64,000 nt of DNA from Gordionus sp. m RMFG-2023 (GCF_954871325.1 NC_088778.1:1054001-1118000), one strand, 5' to 3'. Shown: positions 23,890-35,651, counted from the stretch's first letter. Numbers and translations: made by a program. The notes: generated from the sequence alone by a model not told the origin.

Positions 23890-26480
23890 TTACCTATTTT
23901 GAAAAATTGTTGCGTATTTTATTTTGGAAAATAGTTGGATATTTTATTTTGAAAAATAGTTGGCTATTTTATTCTAAAGAGTTACCTATTTTATTTTGAA
24001 AAAGAGTTGGAAATTTTATTTTGAAAAATAGTTGGCTATTTTATTTTGAAAAATAGTTGGCTCTTTTATTTTGAAAAATAGTTGGCTATTTTATTTTGAA
24101 AAATAGTTGGCTATTTTATTTTGAAAAATAGTTGGCTATTTTATTCTAAAGAGTTACCTATTTTATTTTGAAAAAGAGTTGGAAATTTTATTTTGAAAAA
24201 TAGTTGGCTATTTTATTTTGAAAAATAGTTGGCTATTTTATTTTGAAAAATAGTTGGCTATTTTATTTTGAAAAATAGTTGGCTATTTTATTTTGGAAAA
24301 AGTTAGCTATTTTATTTTAAATAGTTGGCTATTTTATTTTGAAAAATAGTTGGCTATTTTATTTTGAAAAATAGTTGGCTATTTTATTTTGAAAAATAGT
24401 TGGCTATTTTATTTTGAAAAATAGTTGGCTATTTTATTTTGAAAAATAGTTGGCTATTTTATTTTGAAAAATAGTTGGCTATTTTATTTTGGAAAAAGTT
24501 AGCTATTTTATTTTAAATAGTTGGCTATTTTATTTTGAAAAATAGTTGGCTATTTTATTTTGAAAAATAGTTGGCTATTTTATTTTGAAAAATAGTTGGC
24601 TATTTTATTTTGAAAAATAGTTGGCTATTTTATTTTGAAAAATAGTTGGCTATTTTATTTTGAAAAATAGTTGGCTATTTTATTTTGGAAAAAGTTAGCT
24701 ATTTTATTTTAAATAGTTGGCTATTTTATTTTGAAAAATAGTTGGCTATTTTATTCTAAAGAGTTACCTATTTTATTTTGAAAAAGAGTTGGAAATTTTA
24801 TTTTGAAAAATAGTTGGCTATTTTATTTTGAAAAATAGTTGGCTATTTTATTTTGAAAAATAGTTGGCTATTTTATTTTGAAAAATAGTTGGCTATTTTA
24901 TTTTGAAAAATAGTTGGCTATTTTATTTTGGAAAAAGTTAGCTATTTTATTTTAAATAGTTGGCTATTTTATTTTGAAAAATAGTTGGCTATTTTATTCT
25001 AAAGAGTTACCTATTTTATTTTGAAAAAGAGTTGGAAATTTTATTTTGAAAAATAGTTGGCTATTTTATTTTGAAAAATAGTTGGCTATTTTATTTTGAA
25101 AAATAGTTGGCTATTTTATTTTGAAAAATAGTTGGCTATTTTATTTTGAAAAATAGTTGGCTATTTTATTTTGGAAAAAGTTAGCTATTTTATTTTAAAT
25201 AGTTGGCTATTTTATTTTGAAAAATAGTTGGCTATTTTATTTTGAAAAATAGTTGGCTATTTTATTTTGAAAAATAGTTGGCTATTTTATTTTGAAAAAT
25301 AGTTGGCTATTTTATTTTGGAAAAAGTTAGCTATTTTATTTTAAATAGTTGGCTATTTTATTTTGAAAAATAGTTGGCTATTTTATTTTGAAAAATAGTT
25401 GGCTATTTTATTTTGAAAAATAGTTGGCTATTTTATTTTGAAAAATAGTTGGCTATTTTATTTTGAAAAATAGTTGGCTATTTTATTTTGGAAAAAGTTA
25501 GCTATTTTATTTTAAATAGTTGGCTATTTTATTTTGAAAAATAGTTGGCTATTTTATTTTGAAAAATAGTTGGCTATTTTATTTTGAAAAATAGTTGGCT
25601 ATTTTATTTTGAAAAATAGTTGGCTATTTTATTTTGGAAAAAGTTAGCTATTTTATTTTAAATAGTTGGCTATTTTATTTTGAAAAATAGTTGGCTATTT
25701 TATTTTGAAAAATAGTTGGCTATTTTATTTTGAAAAATAGTTGGCTATTTTATTTTGAAAAATAGTTGGCTATTTTATTTTGAAAAATAGTTGGCTATTT
25801 TATTTTGGAAAAAGTTAGCTATTTTATTTTAAATAGTTGGCTATTTTATTTTGAAAAATAGTTGGCTATTTTATTTTGAAAAATAGTTGGCTATTTTATT
25901 TTGAAAAATAGTTGGCTATTTTATTTTGAAAAATAGTTGGCTATTTTATTTTGGAAAAAGTTAGCTATTTTATTTTAAATAGTTGGCTATTTTATTTTGA
26001 AAAATAGTTGGCTATTTTATTTTGAAAAATAGTTGGCTATTTTATTTTGAAAAATAGTTGGCTATTTTATTTTGAAAAATAGTTGGCTATTTTATTTTGA
26101 AAAATAGTTGGCTATTTTATTTTGAAAAATAGTTGGCTATTTTATTTTGAAAAATAGTTGGCTATTTTATTTTGAAAAATAGTTGGCTATTTTATTTTGA
26201 AAAATAGTTGGCTATTTTATTTTGGAAAAAGTTAGCTATTTTATTTTAAATAGTTGGCTATTTTATTTTGAAAAATAGTTGGCTATTTTATTCTAAAGAG
26301 TTACCTATTTTATTTTGAAAAAGAGTTGGAAATTTTATTTTGAAAAATAGTTGGCTATTTTATTTTGAAAAATAGTTGGCTATTTTATTTTGAAAAATAG
26401 TTGGCTATTTTATTTTGGAAAAAGTTAGCTATTTTATTTTAAATAGTTGGCTATTTTATTTTTAAAAATAATTACCTATT
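23890..26480 (+). repeat. 25-bp minisatellite, about 100 copies, with higher-order variants
   Basis: The basic 25-bp unit contains TTGGCTATTTTATTTTGAAA. Two variant types recur in fixed order. One is a short variant, TTAGCTATTTTATTTTAAATAG, preceded by GGAAAAAG; it appears about every 146-270 bp, in steps of roughly one unit. The other is a rarer block with AAAGAGTTACC and AAAGAGTTGGAAA. The order implies amplification of multi-unit blocks. No ORF runs through it. Confidence 0.95.
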
Positions 26481-27084
26481 TTATTTTAGATTAGATTTTA
26501 TATTTATAAAAAATAATAAGCGGATAACTAAGTCAATTCTAAATCCTGGTCGCAGGCCGGGCCTTTGCGGGCCGAAGCCCCGCAAAAAAATTTTTTTTAG
26601 CAATTTCTCCCACAATTTATATATTTCTCCCACAAAATACCTAATTTCTCCCACAATTTGAAAATTTTGACCTGGCAACCATGATTATAATACAAGTCTA
26701 AGGTAACAACTATACAATGTTCCAAATATTATATATAATAATAATAATAATAATGATATTATAACTTAATCCGTAAAATTAAGCCTTTGTTTACACTTAT
26801 AAACAGATTAATATTACCTCCCCCCCCCACTTCCCTATTATCAATGAAAGTCATTATCAATGAAATTACAATATTGCATGACAAATTTCCCCCAAAAAGA
26901 ATTAAAATAAGAAATTAAGGATTGCCAGCTATATTGATAAGAAGATTAGTTAATTATAGTAATATATTTATAAAATTATAGATTAAATTTAATTAAAAAA
27001 TCGATATTAACCTAAATTTGAATTATTCTAATACTAATTTGGGAATAAAAACTTAGAGCCAATGACTTTATTTATTTTCTATCC

Positions 27085-28602
27085 ATGATTGGAATTATCA
27101 ACAAAACGATAACGGGGGGAAACGTAGCCGAGATCCAATCGAATATTTTAAAAGATATCATCGGCGCGGAAGGGGAACTTAACGCGAAACTAGCAAAATA
27201 TCTTTGCGTCATCATCTCGTTCGGGATCCCTGGCAACTTCATAATGATCTTTTTGGTGATGGCTTCGAAGCTCAATTGTCAAGTTCAAAAAAAGTCCAAG
27301 TTTTATTTTGTGACACTAGCACTGGCCAACGTATTAATATTAGTAGTAATTTTGATTCCTTGGGTCGTTTACGATTACACGATGTTGAAAATACAGTACT
27401 CGCTAATTTCTAGTGTATGGTTCGGGAAGTTTGAATGGTTCTTCGAAGACAGCCTCATCTGTTTCATCAATTATCTATTGATGTTAATGTCCATAGATCG
27501 CCTGTTCGCGATTAGATATCCCTTCCTATATTCTAACATGTTCAAATTTCAAAATGTTAAAAACTATGTGTACGTTATCATTGTCCTTAGCATAATAATA
27601 GCGTTGCCATTCATAAATTATTATCAGGTAAAAGAGATACATTGGTTTTACCGAGCTGGAATCAATTCTCCCTCTTTTAAAATATTGGGTAACAAAGTGA
27701 TAATGAATGCGACAATTGTCAACTTAACAGATGATGTCGCCTTATATATACATTCACCCCCTGGTCACCATCATTTAAACGTTGACCCAGTATATAGATA
27801 CGTATTTAAAGAGAAAATGAAGGAATTCTCTTTGATATACGATAAATTTGAGGCCATAGTCACAAATTTGATACCTTGTGCCATCATATTAGCCAGCAAC
27901 ACAACGACAGCTATCCTTTTTTACAAATTGTCCTTGAACAATCTTGCGAAATTAAAAATACCTACACTCAGTTACCCCCAATCAATGGATCAAGAAAAAT
28001 CCAATATTTCATTTTCAGAAAAAAACTGGCATTCAGAAATCATCTCAATTTCTAAACCATGCGCAAGTTCCAAACCGTACGGGAATCGTAAACACCCTAA
28101 GAACAATTATAAGATGACATTTACTAAAAATTACGTGACTTCTATTTACCAAAAAGACAGCGTAGATAGCGAAAATAATGCTAAGAAGTTCCGTCAACAA
28201 CAACCTAAAGCGTCATCGCGGACTATTTTAAGGGGCAGCAAAATTTCGCCTAGTTCATTAGTAATAAGTACAACGTCCTCCTTGAAAATTAGAACAATAA
28301 AAGCGAGAAACAGGGACTTCACGATACTAACCGGATGTTTAAGTTTGGCGTCTCTAATATTTTCCCTTCCTTGGATCATATTCATATTCCAGAAGCCCCC
28401 GACTTGGGCAGACGACATTTTGGAATCTACTCTTGACCTGCAATTTTTCGTGTATGTCATGATGTACAGTCAATACGCGGTTTATCCTTACTTGATCATT
28501 TTAACCTCGCCTCTTTATCGAAAAAGTCTTCAACCGAGTCATCTTAGGCGAAGTATATATTTATGGACCAAGAATATCATCTCTAAATTCTCGAGGGGTT
28601 AG
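27085..28602 (+). CDS. Rhodopsin-like GPCR paralogue A, 505 aa, intronless
   Basis: A predicted seven-helix plasma-membrane receptor. Helices: about 38-60 (TM1, GN at 50-51), 72-96 (TM2), 117-141 (TM3, ending in DRLFA with DR at 138-139), 160-180, 251-281, 413-435 (TM6, FSLPW) and 450-475. The N-terminus has an NKT sequon and no evident signal peptide. The second extracellular loop (about 181-250) is long, has sequons near 208 and 213, and has no Cys. The usual TM3-top Cys is also missing, so the standard class A disulfide cannot form. TM2 has Asn82 where Asp is usual, and TM7 reads YPYLIILTSPLYRK, not NPxxY. The third intracellular loop is long (about 282-412), Ser/Lys-rich and variable. The start is supported by the paralogue at 47321-48772, which also begins MIGIIN. 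The ligand is unknown. It could belong to a lineage-specific orphan expansion. Confidence 0.9.
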   Translation: MIGIINKTITGGNVAEIQSNILKDIIGAEGELNAKLAKYLCVIISFGIPGNFIMIFLVMASKLNCQVQKKSKFYFVTLALANVLILVVILIPWVVYDYTMLKIQYSLISSVWFGKFEWFFEDSLICFINYLLMLMSIDRLFAIRYPFLYSNMFKFQNVKNYVYVIIVLSIIIALPFINYYQVKEIHWFYRAGINSPSFKILGNKVIMNATIVNLTDDVALYIHSPPGHHHLNVDPVYRYVFKEKMKEFSLIYDKFEAIVTNLIPCAIILASNTTTAILFYKLSLNNLAKLKIPTLSYPQSMDQEKSNISFSEKNWHSEIISISKPCASSKPYGNRKHPKNNYKMTFTKNYVTSIYQKDSVDSENNAKKFRQQQPKASSRTILRGSKISPSSLVISTTSSLKIRTIKARNRDFTILTGCLSLASLIFSLPWIIFIFQKPPTWADDILESTLDLQFFVYVMMYSQYAVYPYLIILTSPLYRKSLQPSHLRRSIYLWTKNIISKFSRG

Positions 28603-30597
28603 CATGATTTGTAGCATATTATACTGAGGTAGTTGTTTAAAAAAAGTACTTCTCAAATGTATGTAGACAAAGATGCACGCCTTATAGAAAGTATCTAAAA
28701 CCGTGCCTTAAAAATGGAGCTACTTCCCAATACAGGGAAGACGAGGAACAGTGTTTGGTTAAAATAACCGTATTTTTTTTATATTAAAAATTACATAATG
28801 AATAATTCTTCATCAAAATTCTTATCTTTATTATATATATAAGATATACAAAATTTGAATTGATATAAGAATGCAATGAAGTTATAAATATCTGACCAAA
28901 AATACAAAACATTTTAACCAATAATATTATATAACATATGTAGGATTTAATATATACACTCTCAAAGATTTGTAATTATCAAAAATTATGCCCATAAGGG
29001 GGAGGGGCGAAAGAGGATATTATTGTAAGGATTTCGTCAAGGTATAGTCAGGAAAACATTATTTCGCGACATCATTGTCGCAAACAAACTTTATACAATA
29101 AATACCCTAAAAAACGTTAAGAAAAATATCATATTTTTAAGTTCTTTAAAAGGTTCTCAAATCGGTTTCTTGTTATAAACCAGATTTGAACAAATAGATT
29201 GAAAATTTTTTTTATATTTCACTTCCTATAGTTATCTCCCGTTAAGTAATTCCTCACCCAAGGCTACAAACTTTTTATAGATTTTTAGGAAAATTAAACA
29301 GTCGGCCAAGTATCTGTGTTCCATGGGCGATTGGATAAGTTTCATTTGAACTCAAAGAAGGAATTGTATATTTAATTTTTTTGTATTGATTACATTTTAA
29401 TATTTGTCTTATAATTTAAAAGAAATGGTGTGTGAAAATTAAAACCAACATTCCAACCTTTTAAAATTAATTCTAAATGATTCCATTTGAATTAGTGGTT
29501 GGCTGTAATTCTTTATAAATCTTATCATGTGTGCAGTGCTTGAATTTTAAAAAAAAATAATATTCGAAAACTATTTATTATACCACAATTTAGATATTAC
29601 CGCATTATAAAATACATGAAGCTTATATAAGAGATTAAATTAGGGCCATGAGAGATGTCAGAAATCACATGATCCTATGTTAAAACCTGGATATATGTCA
29701 ACTTCCACCTTCAAATTAAATATTTAATTGTCTTAAGTTGATTATTTGGCTAATATTTTAAATTTAAACCATAAATCTATTATAATGAGATAATACAATG
29801 GATCTATCTAAGTGCAAATCGAAATAACATGTCAAAAGTTAACTTTAATTTTTAATAATAAATTATTTTTTTTCTTCTTAAATCATAGCTACTCAAGGTT
29901 AAATATCGAATTCTAAATGATTAAAGTAATTTTTTAATCGTGTAATTAACAATAGTGACAATTATAATTTTAAAATAAATATGAAGACCCGGGGCAGGTT
30001 TTAGCGGGGTAAGTTTGGGTCATTTTTTAAGCAGATGTATATTTTTTTGATAAATAGATGGTTGACTCAATTTTAGAAGTTTTAAGTGACAACCTGTCCT
30101 CCCGGATGATAGATATAATGTCCTTGAAACCTGGCACTCATTTAACATATTTGACAATGAAACAATTTATAGCAAAAGATATCCTGGGTTTTTTTGATTT
30201 TTTCTCAAATTTTATATTAATCAAATAAACTTAAATACTTTATTATTTTATGGATAAATATAAGTACGGTTCCATCCTTCATTTGTTTATTCTGATGTAA
30301 TGTGTAAAAAAAATATTTCTTTTTATATATCATGATAAAACGAATAACTGTCAAATTATTTTGTTAAGCTTTTAAAATTAATAAAACCCTTCTCAAAGTT
30401 TTTAACTTTATCCATATCCTCTTTGAGGCGTTTGAAATTATATTTAAATTCTTTCGATTTCTTCTTTAGTGTTACTTGGAAACTTTGTAATCTCAATTAA
30501 CTATTCACTGCATTCAATTCCTTATTTTTTCTTCTTTTAAATCCCTCTAGCATCTATTGCCCCAAGTCCAATCAAGTTAAGAATTTGGGGATACTAG
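28603..30597. other. AT-rich intergenic DNA downstream of GPCR A
   Basis: No gene is recognised. An AATAAA motif near 29096 is a possible but distant poly(A) signal. No clear repeats were defined. Confidence 0.4.
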
Positions 30598-31130
30598 GTT
30601 ACGGGGTTAAAAAGATACTTTTTAAAAATATCAGATACTTTAAAAAAAAATATATTTTTCTAAGTCAAAATTTGATGAGTGTCAAAATTTATTAGATTGT
30701 TTCGTCTTTATCAGTATCACTAATATAAATCATCTAAACATTTATGATACTTACATCATTTACCATATTTTCGTCATCCATTAAAATAAAACATGTTCTG
30801 AATTGGAAAAACAATAACTTAATGACAGATTCTTTAATAAATTTAATATAAACATGAAAGCTTAAAATAATATTGTGTCAAAATATCTATTTAATGTATC
30901 TACGAAAAGTTACAGATACAACATGCTAAGTAACTAGATACTTTAAAATAAAACTTTCATTTGAATTGGATAGAAAATAAACTTAGACAGATATAAATAA
31001 TTTTTTTTACAAAAACAACACGTAAAATAAATTCTAACAAAAATTATCTTATTAAATGTATCTAATAAAAATATTTTTTAAAAAAAACAGCTGAAAAAGT
31101 AACGAGATGCCGATACTTTATATCAATAAA
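30598..31130. mobile_element. Possible worn copy of the TATC-rich hAT family
   Basis: It starts with GGGGTTAAAAAGATACTTTTT. That resembles the complement of the MITE terminus at 31510-31531. GATACTTTAAA and TAACTAGATACTTTAAA motifs recur to about 31130. Neither end nor a target duplication is certain. Confidence 0.25.
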
Positions 31131-31381
31131 AAAAACTCACTAGCCATTTTTTATTATTATCTTTATATTGTGACAATTATTTTTTTACATTTAGCCGGTT
31201 CGATACTTTTATACATATAAACCCTACCCCCCACTCTCTCCCGCCAAATATGTTGTGGCATTCAAATAATAAAAGTTATATAACAAATAGGGTGGTTAAT
31301 TATGGTGATAAACATATTAATATTTAAAAAAATATATATTTTGATTATATTAAATATAACCTCGATATTTATGCTTCTTAT

Positions 31382-31531
31382 CAGAGTTTTTAACTAGATC
31401 CTGTATCTAGATATAAAAATGTGGTATCTGTATCTAGATAGATTTTTGATTAAAATATCTGTATCTAGATATTACTTTAGACGATGTATCTGTATCTAGA
31501 TCCATTTAAAAAGTATCTTTTAACAACTCTG
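31382..31531 (+). mobile_element. 150-bp hAT-type MITE with perfect 8-bp target duplication
   Basis: It begins CAGAGTTTTTAA and ends TTAACAACTCTG. It is flanked by identical CTTCTTAT on both sides (31374-31381 and 31532-31539). The interior is built of GTATCTGTATCTAGAT repeats. Ends and interior match the decayed hAT at 14545-16514 and a second copy at 44469-44636. Confidence 0.9.
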
Positions 31532-31777
31532 CTTCTTATTTTAATTGTCTCCGTTGGCAGTGAAAACGAGGAGTTGGGAAATTTTAGGGAATACCCAGGA
31601 AGATATGTGTCAATCTTCCTTTTAATACGTCAATAAAACCCCACTCCTTCGAAACTTAGAAAAACGAAAGCGATATTTTAAATTCCGAATTAATAGTAGG
31701 TTCACACCAAGAATTAATTAAAATAATCCATTATTCAAAACAGATGTTCTATTCACATCTCGAACCAAGAGATTCCG
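31532..31777. other. Short intergenic stretch
   Basis: It holds the right target duplication of the MITE and the 3' flank of the candidate gene at 31778-33376. Nothing else is seen. Confidence 0.4.
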
Positions 31778-33376
31778 TTATTGATAACCCGCGGCTTGAT
31801 GGGCATACGCCTGGAATAGAGGGTGTGACACATGTATCATCGAATAATAATTGCGATCCATTAGGTATACTGGAAAAAAATGGAAATCCTAAAAAAAAAT
31901 ACTCGAGTCTAGCCGAACAAACAATATAATTATTGAGGTAGTGTTGCAGTGGCCCGGCCCATTTCTAGTCTCCTCTGACTCTTGGGTCCGACAACACGGT
32001 TAGGAACTAGACCGATGGTCCATCGGTATGGTGTCACTTGACTCAACAGTCCATCGGTGCGGTCTCATTTTAGTAAAAAAATGACCGAATGGGATGGAAC
32101 AGGACCTTCGCAAACACCACATTGCGCGGTATCAACCAAACTGCTTATTTGGGGAAAGAGGATAAATCCCTAATCAAACTGATAACCCAAAAGAGCTATA
32201 AAACAACAATCACGAAAACCCTTTTGATCGAATAAAAAAAAATCCGCTTCGAAATTTGCGTTTACCAAATTTAAAAATTCGTGACCGTCACAATAAGGAG
32301 GGCGGGCGACTATTTTCTTTGCAATTTAGAATGTTTTTTTAAAAATTTCATTTCTAAACATGTTTTATTATACATAGTTTATTATATGTTATTCTTAATA
32401 ACTTTGTAAAATATCGATTATAAAATTAAATAACTCTCAGAATTCTAAATCTAGAACTTCTGCTTTTGCTCCTACAGATACATATAGGGACGCATTTATT
32501 GGTACCGAGGCAAATAAATAGGCTAGATATTCACCGTCACTACCTTACTAATAATCGCCACGTCTTTAACATCGGTTTGGTTTTCACGCCTTAGCCATTT
32601 TTTTTTAAAGAGTTGGGGCACCGGACCTCTACTAGATACGAGAATCCTAAACGAGGACTACTACCCGCGTCAAAGGCTGACTATAAAACATAATAAGGTA
32701 CAACTATCTTAGCGTTATAACTTCACTGAATGAGACCCCGTGAATGGTCATCTATGCTTGGGGCTTTTGTATAATTCCGTTCACGTGCAATGTAACACCA
32801 AGAGGTGTCCAATGTTTTAACGCGGGAAATAATGGCGAAGCCTATCTCCAAGACGAATATTCTTTAAATTATCCAACTTATGGTTAGAATTAAAAACCCC
32901 TGTTGAACTCTTTTGCTGGTCGCGGAATGTATCATATACGAGAATCTCTAACCTTATTTAAGATTATTTAAAAAAAAAGAAAGGATGTCATACTTATTAT
33001 GGAATTTTATGATAATTAAATTTAGCAGACAGGTCAATTTATCCAATTATAATGCTTAATTATTATTCGTTAAACCCGTTTCCCGAGTTAAAAATATATT
33101 TTTAAGAAATAAAAAATTGGAAATCCAAAAAAAAGGCGTGTCAACCAGCTGATTTCCTGTTTCCAAGACGTTTGAAAATGCGTTCGAATCCGCCAATCGC
33201 GGTACCTGTATCACCCTTTTTGTCGGTACGCGATTCATAATTCCGAAATAGTTTATCGAAAGTTACAAAGTAAAAAATAACCTAACAGAGTTAAACCCTT
33301 TCCAGGTAGGTAGAATTACAGTGTCAATTTCTATCTGTATTTTCTCGTCTCGTTTGTTCATATCGGGAACTTCCAT
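31778..33376 (-). CDS. Candidate three-exon gene, 94 aa, unrecognised
   Basis: Minus-strand exons 33376-33320, 33281-33146 and 31869-31778 are joined by GT-AG introns of 38 nt and about 1.28 kb. They give an uninterrupted 285-nt frame from ATG to TAA. The product starts MEVPDMNKRDEKIQIEID. It has a hydrophobic/aromatic patch (VIFYFVTFDKLF), a basic stretch (GGFERIFKRLGNRKSA) and ends HPLFQAYAHQAAGYQ. I do not recognise it. In favour: local GC is higher than the surroundings, the phases agree, and the short-then-long intron order matches the neighbouring taspase gene. Against: another chain through the same DNA (via 34586-34678) is also open, and exon 31869 is open in three frames. A hAT-like CAGTGGCCCGGCCC terminus (near 31948) lies in the long intron. 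Confidence 0.35.
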
Positions 33377-33561
33377 TTTTAAAACTAAGGGACATTTAAA
33401 TAAATGTCCATCATTTGCTACTTACCCTCCTCGACTCTTCTCACAATAAATTACTAAAATAAGATGCGTGCATTTAATTTATCGAAGATATAAAAGTAAT
33501 AGCTACATAATTTGTTCGGAAATTTATAGGCGTTATCGCTAATGAAGTGAAGTAGCTATAC

Positions 33562-33749
33562 CAGAGGTCTGCAATGGGCGAGTGTTTAGCTAAAAAGCCA
33601 GCCCACTAGTTGTTTTAACTCATTTTTAATTTCATAATTTAACCCGCTAGCCCCCCTCCTAATGTTAGGTATATTTTAAAAAATCTGACCACGCTTTCCA
33701 GAGGCGGGAGTGAACGGGCGGGCTAAAAATCGCCCAATCCAGACCTCTA
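33562..33749. mobile_element. 188-bp hAT-type MITE
   Basis: Termini are CAGAGGTCTGCAATGGGCG at the left and, in reverse complement at the right, TAGAGGTCTGGATTGGGCG. Flanking octamers are AGCTATAC (33554-33561) and AGCTATAT (33750-33757), a 7 of 8 match. The interior is non-coding. Confidence 0.75.
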
Positions 33750-34585
33750 AGCTATATATTCTTTTAGAACTATTCATCAATTCTTCGAGAACATATGTTG
33801 GGTTCATAAGTACCCCTTGAGAAGGACTTCAAATCCTCTAAGAACAATTCTGGATTTCTGCAATAACTCGACAATTTTGGTTAAACAAATTTAGTCGGGT
33901 TTCTGCCCTTTTTTTGAGATATCAAGAAAATCAATTTTGATCAGCTGAGAATTTTTGTTTTAAAAAAATGCTAAAAATTTTGCAATATAACTTAGGATTT
34001 CTGAAGCTAAGAAATCCTTCAATTTGTTATTAATGTCAAAAAAATGAAGAATTTGTTATTTTTTAAAAAATAATTTTCAATCGATTTTCGAAAATATATA
34101 TTTTTGACTAACTTTTAATAATAAATGGCTCGTTAAAATTTACTTTTATATTAATGGAAATTTTGAAATAATTGTCGTTTTAGATGGATTAATGTTTTAT
34201 TAGATCATAAATAATGGCCGAGATATGGCAATTTAAAATTCGGGTCAGTATTTATCCCACTAACACTCTTCAACGAATATCCTAAGAGGGTCAACATCAT
34301 ATGTTAAACCCTCATTGTTTAAGCCTCGGTTAAATTTTGAATTATATTAATTAATCACATGGGTTAGGGTTAAAATCTTCAATTTTCCCTTTGAAATAAT
34401 CTACAAAACGTACCATTTACTTATATAATTTTTTTTAAAAAAAAATCAAAAAATAATCTTGTCCTTGGGTTTCAAAGTAAAATAATAAAAAAACCGCGGC
34501 CAATAATTCCTAAAAATTTTGCTTTGCCCATTCTCAAGAGAGCCTAGTTTTTCGGAGTTGTCGAAAGGTGCTCGTGTCGACTTAC

Positions 34586-34678
34586 TTGGGTTTACAGTCA
34601 CCGCTAGAATTCTCGCGTAGGCGGTAAGAGGGTAACGGATCATCGTCTCGATAAAGACGATACTTTCTCAAATTAAAC
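34586..34678 (-). CDS. Candidate internal coding exon
   Basis: A pyrimidine-rich acceptor (TTTTGTTTTAG) precedes one open frame containing RKYRLYRDDDPLPSYRLREN and SSGDCKP, which ends at a strong donor (CCCAA|GTAAGT). It leaves phase 2. It can be read on into the segment at 33215 and then 31869 to give a Cys-bearing tail (SGDCKP...DDTCVTPSIPGVCPSS...SRCE). That competes with the frame chosen for the 31778-33376 candidate. I do not recognise the protein. Confidence 0.35.
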
Positions 34679-35194
34679 CTAAAACAAAATAAATCCCAAG
34701 GGTATCTTATTTATAAAAATAAAAAACTTTAATATTCTGCGAGAACGCTGACAGGATTTTAGAAAAAATAATGAAGGGGAACAGCTGACGAAACACGACA
34801 GTTTTTTTTTCAGATTTTTATTCTTTTCTTAACCAATCGTTATCTTTTCCCGTTGGCATATGTCATGTCACGCGGAACTTTAAAATTTTTTAAAAAAATA
34901 TTAGGCGCCAAAATAAGAGCCCTTACATCAGAACCCAAATAATTTTTATTTTTTTTTAAAAACGAAATATAAATACACAACACCATTTTTAAAAATATAA
35001 TTTATTCATGTTTTTTTTTTGGGGGGGGGGAACTTGTAGTTCCACTTCCGGTTTTACAGAGTGAGATTAAAAAATAAAGAATTATAATTTTAAACGCGAC
35101 ATTGTAATTAATTAAATTATATAAAACGATTTCCTTAAAAATACGGAGCGAGGTAGTAGTATAACATAAGTTTATACGAAACATTACATTAGTA

Positions 35195-35260
35195 GAGTAT
35201 ATATATATATATATATATATGAAGAGAATAGAAGAGAAGAAAAGTATATATATATATAAC
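35195..35260. repeat. (AT)n dinucleotide runs
   Basis: Two TATATA tracts flank a GAAGAGAA stretch. The 93-codon minus-strand ORF across it translates the tract as Tyr/Ile repeats and lacks an ATG. I do not regard it as a gene. Confidence 0.6.
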
Positions 35261-35651
35261 AATAACGCGATGCTAGATTTCAATTAGGAAAATTTGATCA
35301 TTTTACCCTGGCAATATATTCTTCGTCCACAATTCTGGGCTGCTTGTTTAGAAAAACACACCTAATTTTACAAAAGTAAATAAATGATATGAAAATTTTT
35401 TTTATATAAATTATATTTCAAAAATGTACAAACAAACAACAACAAAGAAATCGTTAGGATTCGGAAGTTTAGCGGATTGATCCATCAGCCATGGTTTTCC
35501 GGTCCGGCCCGGAATATTTTTTTTACAAGTTACCCTGCGCAACCCAAGAATTAGCATTATTCTATGTTTTTAATTGGCTAGCCAGAATCGATATCAACAT
35601 TTCGGATATAAATGTATAATTTTTAGCGGTACATTTTTCTCGACGTTGACG

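Larger units (their letters stand above)
22295..26683 (-). mobile_element. hAT DNA transposon, 4.4 kb, carrying a minisatellite
   Basis: Terminal inverted repeats are CAGGGTTGCCATG (left) and CATGGTTGCCAGG (right end, reverse complement), a match of 11 of 13 bases in hAT style. Flanking 8-bp target duplications are ATTATGAT (22287-22294) and ATTATAAT (26684-26691), a 7 of 8 match. TCTCCCACAA motifs cluster just inside both ends (about seven at the left, three at the right, all in the same orientation). Decayed transposase coding lies at 22960-23590 on the minus strand. A 2.6 kb array of 25-bp repeats fills the rest. Confidence 0.75.

Noticed and set aside
23890-26480. CRISPR-like regular repeat array
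   Set aside because: Units are directly abutting with no unique spacers, in a eukaryotic hAT element; it is a minisatellite.
27072-28460. ORFs overlapping the GPCR at 27085-28602 on other frames
   Set aside because: Shadow frames of a well-supported receptor gene.
31744-31929. Plus-strand 61-codon ORF preceded by an acceptor-like AAAACAG
   Set aside because: It overlaps the minus-strand candidate last exon. No donor or partner exons were found on the plus strand, though the choice of strand is not certain.
35002-35283. Minus-strand 93-codon ORF with a signal-peptide-like start
   Set aside because: There is no ATG at its start, and the hydrophobic segment is the translation of TATATA tracts.
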